Made by a program: the position numbers and the translations under genes. A model generated the notes under the pieces. The model had not been told where the DNA came from. It did no database searches and worked only from the letters and a program-made list of their open reading frames with translations. Of a DNA stretch of 64,000 nucleotides, positions 59,086-64,000 are shown one piece after another. The stretch spans positions 124,001-188,000 of the forward strand of contig NZ_BPKW01000004.1 in NCBI RefSeq assembly GCF_019656015.1, given 5' to 3'. How positions within the stretch are numbered: the first letter of the stretch is position 1; each line of letters opens with the position of its first letter. The DNA is from Leuconostoc inhae. GTDB taxonomy: Bacteria; Bacillota; Bacilli; Lactobacillales; Lactobacillaceae.

Positions 59086-59135
59086 TTGACAAATAAAATG
59101 AAAGCGGTTACAATAATAATTGCGTAAACGTTTAC
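59086..59135 (+). promoter_or_regulatory. Promoter with cre site and second palindrome before the GH13 gene
   Basis: TTGACA (59086-59091), 17 bp, TACAAT (59109-59114). TGAAAGCGGTTACA (59099-59112) is a 14/14 cre match lying between and over the -10. GTAAACGTTTAC (59124-59135), a perfect palindrome, lies at the transcription start. Both catabolite repression and specific LacI control are suggested. Confidence 0.8.
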
Positions 59136-59171
59136 TCAAAATATTTAACAAAAGAATGATGAGGAAAAATA

Positions 59172-60848
59172 ATGGTCAAAAACAATTGGTGGCAAAAGAC
59201 AGTTGTCTACCAAATTTATCCACGCAGTTTTCAGGACAGCAATGGCGACGGCATTGGTGATATTCCCGGTATCATTCAACGATTACCGTATTTAAAAGAA
59301 CTGGGTGTTCAAGTGATTTGGCTTAGTCCAATTTACCAATCACCAAATGATGATAATGGTTACGACATTAGTGACTATCGTAAGGTCTTACCAGAATTTG
59401 GCACGATGGCTGATATGCAAGAGATGATTTCGGTTGCTCATCAGCTAAATTTAAAAATTATGATGGATTTAGTTGTCAATCATACGTCTGATGAACATGA
59501 ATGGTTTCAACAAAGTCAATCATCAATAAATAATCCATACCGTGATTACTATATTTGGCGGGATCCAGTGGCTGGTCATGAACCAAATAATTGGCTGTCT
59601 GACTTTGGTGGATCGGCTTGGGAATTTGATGTTAAAACGCAACAATACTACTTACACCTCTTCTCAAAAAAACAACCTGACCTGAATTGGGAAAATCCAA
59701 AGCTGAGGCAAGAAATTTACGATACGATGTCTTGGTGGTTAAGGCAAGGAATTGATGGGTTTAGAATGGACGTCATTAATTTAATTTCTAAACAAAATGG
59801 GTTACCAAACGATCCAGATGTTAATGCTAACAGTCATGGTTCATCGATGACATTTGTGGCTAATGGACCAAATGTCCATCAATATCTGCAGGAAATGAAT
59901 TTAAAGGTATTATCACAACATGATATTATTACAGTCGGCGAGACACCCGGAGTGACAACCGCAGATGCGATGCGATATGCTGGTTTCAATTCTAACGAGT
60001 TACAAATGATTTTTCAATTTGAACATACTGAAATAGATAATAGTCGAGAAGGGCTTGGTAAATGGAGTGATGAGCGCTTTAAGTTAGTTGATTTGAAAAA
60101 AATTCTGTCTAAGTGGCAAAATGATTTAGAAGGAAAAGCTTGGAATAGCCTGTATTGGAACAATCATGATCGTCCTCGTGTTGTGTCTCGGTTTGGCAAT
60201 GATTCCCAACAGTATCGTGTCTTGTCTGCTAAAATGTTGGCGACAACGTTACATTTTATGCAAGGCACGCCTTACATTTATCAGGGTGAGGAAATTGGGA
60301 TGACTAATGTCAATTGGCCATCAATCTCTCAGTATCGAGATATTGATACGCTGAATGCCTTTGACGATTTAGTTAATCGACAAAAGCGGGTTATGCCAGA
60401 AAAAATGATGACGTATGTGCATCATTCATCCAGAGATAACGCTCGGACGCCCATGCAATGGGATAATACAAAAAACGCTGGGTTTACAAATGGTAAACCA
60501 TGGTTAGGTGTGAACGACAACTACGCAACAATAAATGTTGCCCAATCGCTGACCAATCAAAAATCTATCTTTTATTTCTACAAAAAATTAATTGCTCTTA
60601 GGCAACAAATGCCAATTATCACCAATGGGCACTATCAGATATTGGATATCGATGATGAGTCAGTATACACCTATAAGCGCATTACCAAAGATTCAGAGTT
60701 GCTAATCATCAGTAATTTTACAGATCAAGTTCAAACACGGCATTATCCATTAAATGTTGGCGCGAACCTACTGCTTAGTAATTACGAAGACGACCAAGGT
60801 GATGAGCTACGACCTTATGAATCAAAAGTTTATTTTTCAGGCATTTAA
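59172..60848 (+). CDS. GH13 alpha-glucosidase, oligo-1,6-glucosidase type
   Basis: Hydrolyses short alpha-glucosides from the non-reducing end inside the cell. The 558 residues have VVYQIYPRSFQDSNGDGIGD (N-terminal barrel and calcium-type loop), nucleophile Asp200 in GFRMDVIN, acid Glu257 in TVGETPG and transition-state Asp in NNHDRPR. The residue after the nucleophile is Val, which in this subfamily goes with alpha-1,6 activity (isomaltose, panose), while Ala/Thr goes with alpha-1,4. GAGG precedes the ATG. Confidence 0.88.
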   Translation: MVKNNWWQKTVVYQIYPRSFQDSNGDGIGDIPGIIQRLPYLKELGVQVIWLSPIYQSPNDDNGYDISDYRKVLPEFGTMADMQEMISVAHQLNLKIMMDLVVNHTSDEHEWFQQSQSSINNPYRDYYIWRDPVAGHEPNNWLSDFGGSAWEFDVKTQQYYLHLFSKKQPDLNWENPKLRQEIYDTMSWWLRQGIDGFRMDVINLISKQNGLPNDPDVNANSHGSSMTFVANGPNVHQYLQEMNLKVLSQHDIITVGETPGVTTADAMRYAGFNSNELQMIFQFEHTEIDNSREGLGKWSDERFKLVDLKKILSKWQNDLEGKAWNSLYWNNHDRPRVVSRFGNDSQQYRVLSAKMLATTLHFMQGTPYIYQGEEIGMTNVNWPSISQYRDIDTLNAFDDLVNRQKRVMPEKMMTYVHHSSRDNARTPMQWDNTKNAGFTNGKPWLGVNDNYATINVAQSLTNQKSIFYFYKKLIALRQQMPIITNGHYQILDIDDESVYTYKRITKDSELLIISNFTDQVQTRHYPLNVGANLLLSNYEDDQGDELRPYESKVYFSGI

Positions 60849-60858
60849 TTCTCGTAAA

Positions 60859-60872
60859 TGTAAGCGGTTACT
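60859..60872 (+). promoter_or_regulatory. cre-like site between the first GH13 gene and the MFS pseudogene
   Basis: TGTAAGCGGTTACT matches cre at 13 of 14 positions. I see no clear promoter elements here; it may act as a roadblock site or a remnant of an earlier operon head. Confidence 0.5.
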
Positions 60873-60916
60873 TAAATTGCAATCACTAATTAAAATCACT
60901 TCAAAGGAGCGTGAAT

Positions 60917-62284
60917 ATGTTAAATAGTAAGACGCAAACAAAGGGGCAGTTACCAAGGCTCACAAGTATGCAATTGTTTTTAATGACGTTTGGTTATGCT
61001 GGCGTACAAGTTGCCTTTTCAGTTCAGACTGGTAATATGGGCCGAATATTTCAAACATTAGGAACAGATCCTACACAATTGGGTTTTTTCTTCATTTTAC
61101 CGCCACTAGCTGGCATGATAACACAACCCTTAATTGGTCTGTTTTCAGATAAAACATGGATTCCAAAGTTAGGACGGCGGATACCATATTTGATTGGTGG
61201 TTGCTTAGTATCGATTATTGTTTTATTACTATTACCAAATACCGGTTCGTTTGGGTTTGGATATGGTTCCATGACAGCTTTATGGTTTGGTGCAGTCACT
61301 GTATTATTTATGGATTTGTCTGCCAATGTTTCCATGCAGCCATTTAAAATGATCATTCCAGATATGGTTAGTGAGAAGCAAACAGATAAAGCGTGGACAC
61401 TACAGAATATGTGGGGCAGTTTAGGTGGTGTGATTGCCTTTATATTTCCATTTGTGTTAACAGTTTTCGGTATTTCTAATACAGCGGCGCGAGGTGTCGT
61501 ACCTGATTCGGTCAAAATATCATTTTATGTTGCAGCAGTTATATTGTTGTTGTCTACTATATTTACAGTTATCAATGTAAAAGAATATGATCCAGAAACA
61601 CTGGCTTATTACCATGGCATCACAGTTAATGACGAAAAGCGTGACTCATTTGTCGATATCTTAAAAAATGCACCTAAGGTGTTTTGGACACTAGGTATCG
61701 TTGAATTCTTTGTTTGGTTTGGTATTCCATATATGTGGACTTACTCTACTGGTGCTTTATCAGAGAACATTTGGCGTGTGTCAGACCCTGCGTCTGCTGG
61801 ATATCAAGCAGCTGGAAATTGGTTTGGTATATTACAGGCAGTCTATTAGGTTGTGGCAATAATAGTTGGTATTTTTTTTCAACATCTCAATAAAAAAACA
61901 CGTAAATGGGCATTTTTCTTCAGTTTAATTGCTGGTGGAATTGGCTTTATGGTTGTTGCATATGGACATACACATCTGTCATCAATATTGGGATTCACAT
62001 TAATAGGTATCGGCTGGATTGCTATTATTTCTATACCATTTACGATATTGACTAATGCTTTAAACGGTAAACATGATGGCATTTATCTCGGATTATTTAA
62101 TTGCTTCATATGCATTCCCCAAATCGTAGCTTCCATTGCAAGTTTTGCTATTTTTCCACTTGTTGGACATTCAATGGCACATATGTTAGCTATTGCTGGT
62201 GTGGCGTTAATAATTGGTGGTTGCTTAATTTGGATAGTTAAAGAAGATGATTCACAAACAGACAGAATAAAAAAAGGAATATAA
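60917..62284 (+). pseudogene. MFS sugar transporter interrupted by an in-frame TAG
   Basis: A close paralogue of the transporter at 52642-53991 (MGRIFQTLGTDPTQLGFFF and the same membrane layout). The reading frame has a single amber codon (codon 311, 61847-61849), after NWFGILQAVY, and then continues in the same frame to 62284 with the expected C-terminal helices. The intact paralogue reads VYAVAA at this point. AAAGGAG lies 7 nt before ATG 60917. The second part has no ribosome site. Either a recent pseudogene, a sequencing error, or two separate half-proteins. Confidence 0.85.
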
Positions 62285-62287
62285 CTC

Positions 62288-63964
62288 ATGACAAAGAATA
62301 TTAAATGGTGGCAAAAAGCGGTGGTGTATCAAGTTTATCCGCGTTCATTTCAAGATGCTAACGGTGATGGCATTGGGGATTTACAAGGCATTGAGCAAAG
62401 ATTAGATTATATTGAAAAATTAGGCGCAGATGTTATCTGGTTGAATCCAGTTTACGCTTCTCCTGATCAAGATAATGGCTATGATATTTCTGATTATGAA
62501 GACATCAACGCTAAGTTTGGCGACATGGCTGATTTTGACCGCTTATTGAAAAAAGCACATGATAAAAATATTAAAATATTAATGGATTTGGTTGTTAATC
62601 ATACGTCCGATCAACATCAATGGTTTATTGAAAGTCGCTCTTCAAAAGATAACGATAAACGTGATTTTTATATTTGGCGAGATTCAGTTAATGGCCATGA
62701 ACCAAACAATTGGGGTTCATTCTTCTCGGGTCCAGCATGGAAATTCGATGAAGCAACTGGCCAATATTATTTACATTTATTTGCTGAAGGGCAACCTGAT
62801 TTGAACTGGGTTAATCCTAAAGTGCGTCAATCGGTCTTTGATATGATGAATTTCTGGGTGGATAAAGGAATTGATGGTTTTCGAATGGATGTCATTTCTT
62901 TAATTTCGAAACCTGATGGTTTGCCAGATGGCGTAGTCCCTGAGGATGGTGAATATGGTAACTCAGATCAGGCTGTTGCTAACGGCCCACACGTTCACGA
63001 ATATCTTAAAGAAATGCGTCAAAAAGTTCTAAACAGAGCTGATATGATGACAGTTGGTGAAGCATCTGGTGTTGATATCGATAATGCCATTAAATACGCT
63101 GACAAAGATACGTCTGAATTGAACATGGTTTTCCAATTTGAACATATGGGATTAGATAATAATCCTAATCCAGCGCTTGGAAAATGGTACGATAAAAAAG
63201 TAAGCTTGATTGATTTAAAACAAAATTTGTCAAAATGGCAAAATAAACTAGCTGATAAGGCATGGAATTCACTTTATTGGGACAATCACGATCAAGCACG
63301 TGCTGTGAGCCGATATGGTGATGATCGACCAGAATACCGTGTTGTTTCAGCTAAAATGGCCGCAACATTACTTCACTTCATGCAGGGAACGCCTTATATT
63401 TATCAAGGTGAAGAAATTGGTATGACCAATGCTTATAATTTAAAACGCTCAGATTTTGATGATATCGAAATTAAAAATGCCTTTAAGTATTTGATTGATA
63501 AAGATCACTTAATAGACGAAAAAACGATGTTGCGTTATGTTCATGCAAAAGGCAGAGATAATGCAAGGACACCGATGCAGTGGGATGACAGTCAAAACGC
63601 TGGCTTTACTACAGGTGAACCTTGGCTTAAGTTAAATGATAATTTTCAAACAATTAATGTGCAGGCTGCATTAGCTGATCCAAATTCAATTTTCTATTAT
63701 TATCAAAAACTTATTCGTTTGCGTCATGAGTTAACTATTATGACAACGGGGACATATCAGCTCTTAGACCCAAATGACGATCAAGTCTATGCTTATCGAC
63801 GTGTGGATGATGATGAGCAACTACTTGTTATTAACAATTTTACTGACCAAACGTTAACACGTGATTATCACGTAGCTAAGAATGCTGAAGTGTTAATTAG
63901 TAACTATGGCGATGATCAAGGCAATACTTTACGTCCTTACGAATCAAAAGTTTATCGGTTTTGA
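62288..63964 (+). CDS. GH13 alpha-glucosidase, oligo-1,6-glucosidase type (second copy)
   Basis: 558 residues, the same length as the enzyme at 59172 and clearly related end to end. Nucleophile Asp201 is in GFRMDVIS, acid Glu258 in TVGEASG, and the third Asp in DNHDQAR. Val after the nucleophile again predicts alpha-1,6 preference. It differs mainly in the loop after beta-strand 4 (a VPEDGEYGN insertion) and in the NHD-adjacent Gln-Ala replacing Arg-Pro. AAAGGAA lies before ATG 62288. It begins 3 nt after the transporter frame. Nothing recognisable remains in the last 36 bases of the window. Confidence 0.88.
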   Translation: MTKNIKWWQKAVVYQVYPRSFQDANGDGIGDLQGIEQRLDYIEKLGADVIWLNPVYASPDQDNGYDISDYEDINAKFGDMADFDRLLKKAHDKNIKILMDLVVNHTSDQHQWFIESRSSKDNDKRDFYIWRDSVNGHEPNNWGSFFSGPAWKFDEATGQYYLHLFAEGQPDLNWVNPKVRQSVFDMMNFWVDKGIDGFRMDVISLISKPDGLPDGVVPEDGEYGNSDQAVANGPHVHEYLKEMRQKVLNRADMMTVGEASGVDIDNAIKYADKDTSELNMVFQFEHMGLDNNPNPALGKWYDKKVSLIDLKQNLSKWQNKLADKAWNSLYWDNHDQARAVSRYGDDRPEYRVVSAKMAATLLHFMQGTPYIYQGEEIGMTNAYNLKRSDFDDIEIKNAFKYLIDKDHLIDEKTMLRYVHAKGRDNARTPMQWDDSQNAGFTTGEPWLKLNDNFQTINVQAALADPNSIFYYYQKLIRLRHELTIMTTGTYQLLDPNDDQVYAYRRVDDDEQLLVINNFTDQTLTRDYHVAKNAEVLISNYGDDQGNTLRPYESKVYRF

Positions 63965-64000
63965 AATGCCTGCTTGAAATTGGCTAATTAACTTGACTTT

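Noticed and set aside
61847-61853. Programmed read-through of the TAG in the MFS frame
   Set aside because: The context after the codon (GUU) is not a known read-through signal, no following stem is evident, and a simple mutation is more economical.
1-64000. CRISPR arrays, insertion sequences, prophage or plasmid genes
   Set aside because: No direct-repeat arrays, transposase, integrase or phage-type proteins were found on either strand.

Overview
The window is an ordinary chromosomal stretch of a low-GC Gram-positive lactic acid bacterium. A PolC-type replicative polymerase, the mevalonate pathway instead of MEP, formate-tetrahydrofolate ligase, maltose phosphorylase with beta-phosphoglucomutase, and tandem oligo-1,6-glucosidase-like enzymes fit best with Leuconostoc or a close relative in the Leuconostoc/Weissella group of Lactobacillaceae. 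The genus is inferred from gene content; no 16S gene is present. I see no rRNA, CRISPR array, insertion sequence, prophage or replication origin. The one tRNA found is tRNA-Glu(UUC).

Layout. 1-7.8 kb: the end of a NUDIX hydrolase, then purD, fhs, an esterase, an OFA-type transporter, purB and hpt. This is largely one-carbon and purine metabolism, with PurBox-like sites before purD and purB. 7.8-10.8 kb, minus strand: mvaD-mvaK2-fni with 8-nt overlaps; mvaK1 sits alone at 41 kb. 11-15.4 kb: AI-2E-family permease, trmL, tRNA-Glu and ftsK. 15.4-17.7 kb, minus strand: adeC plus an unknown gene. 17.8-28.8 kb: glmS, then the conserved envelope/translation/replication run uppS-cdsA-rseP-proS-polC. 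28.8-40.8 kb: psiE-like, rbsK, rsmF-like, a BMP-family binding protein, a DUF1831-like gene, a phosphoglycerate mutase-family gene, recD2, prs, an SGNH hydrolase, an aldo/keto reductase and a sortase. 42-48.3 kb: dinG-ypmB-aspB-asnS-dnaD, a conserved Firmicutes block. 48.3-51.5 kb: an RNA methyltransferase, a GNAT protein, a nitroreductase and small genes. 51.6-64 kb: a maltose/isomaltose island bracketed by two LacI regulators, with cre/MalR-type palindromes. It holds sugar MFS-malP-galM-pgmB, then GH13, an amber-interrupted MFS and a second GH13.

How the genes work together. purD, fhs, purB, hpt, adeC, prs, rbsK and possibly the BMP protein supply purine nucleotides, ribose and PRPP. The mal island imports maltose-type sugars, splits maltose by phosphorolysis, corrects the anomer, converts beta-glucose-1-phosphate to glucose-6-phosphate, and hydrolyses alpha-1,6 oligosaccharides.

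The most unusual signal is in how translation starts. Four genes (rbsK, the DUF1831-like gene, the GNAT gene and the nitroreductase) have a good Shine-Dalgarno (SD) sequence too far from the start codon. In each case the intervening RNA can fold into a stem-loop that directly follows the SD and ends about 8-11 nt before the AUG, so folding restores near-normal spacing. In at least three of them a -10 element places the transcript's 5' end only a few nucleotides before the SD. Two minus-strand genes (adeC and the second lacI) look leaderless. Other points of interest are a DinG with an intact exonuclease but eroded helicase motifs, a BMP-family protein without a lipobox, and an MFS transporter broken by one in-frame TAG.
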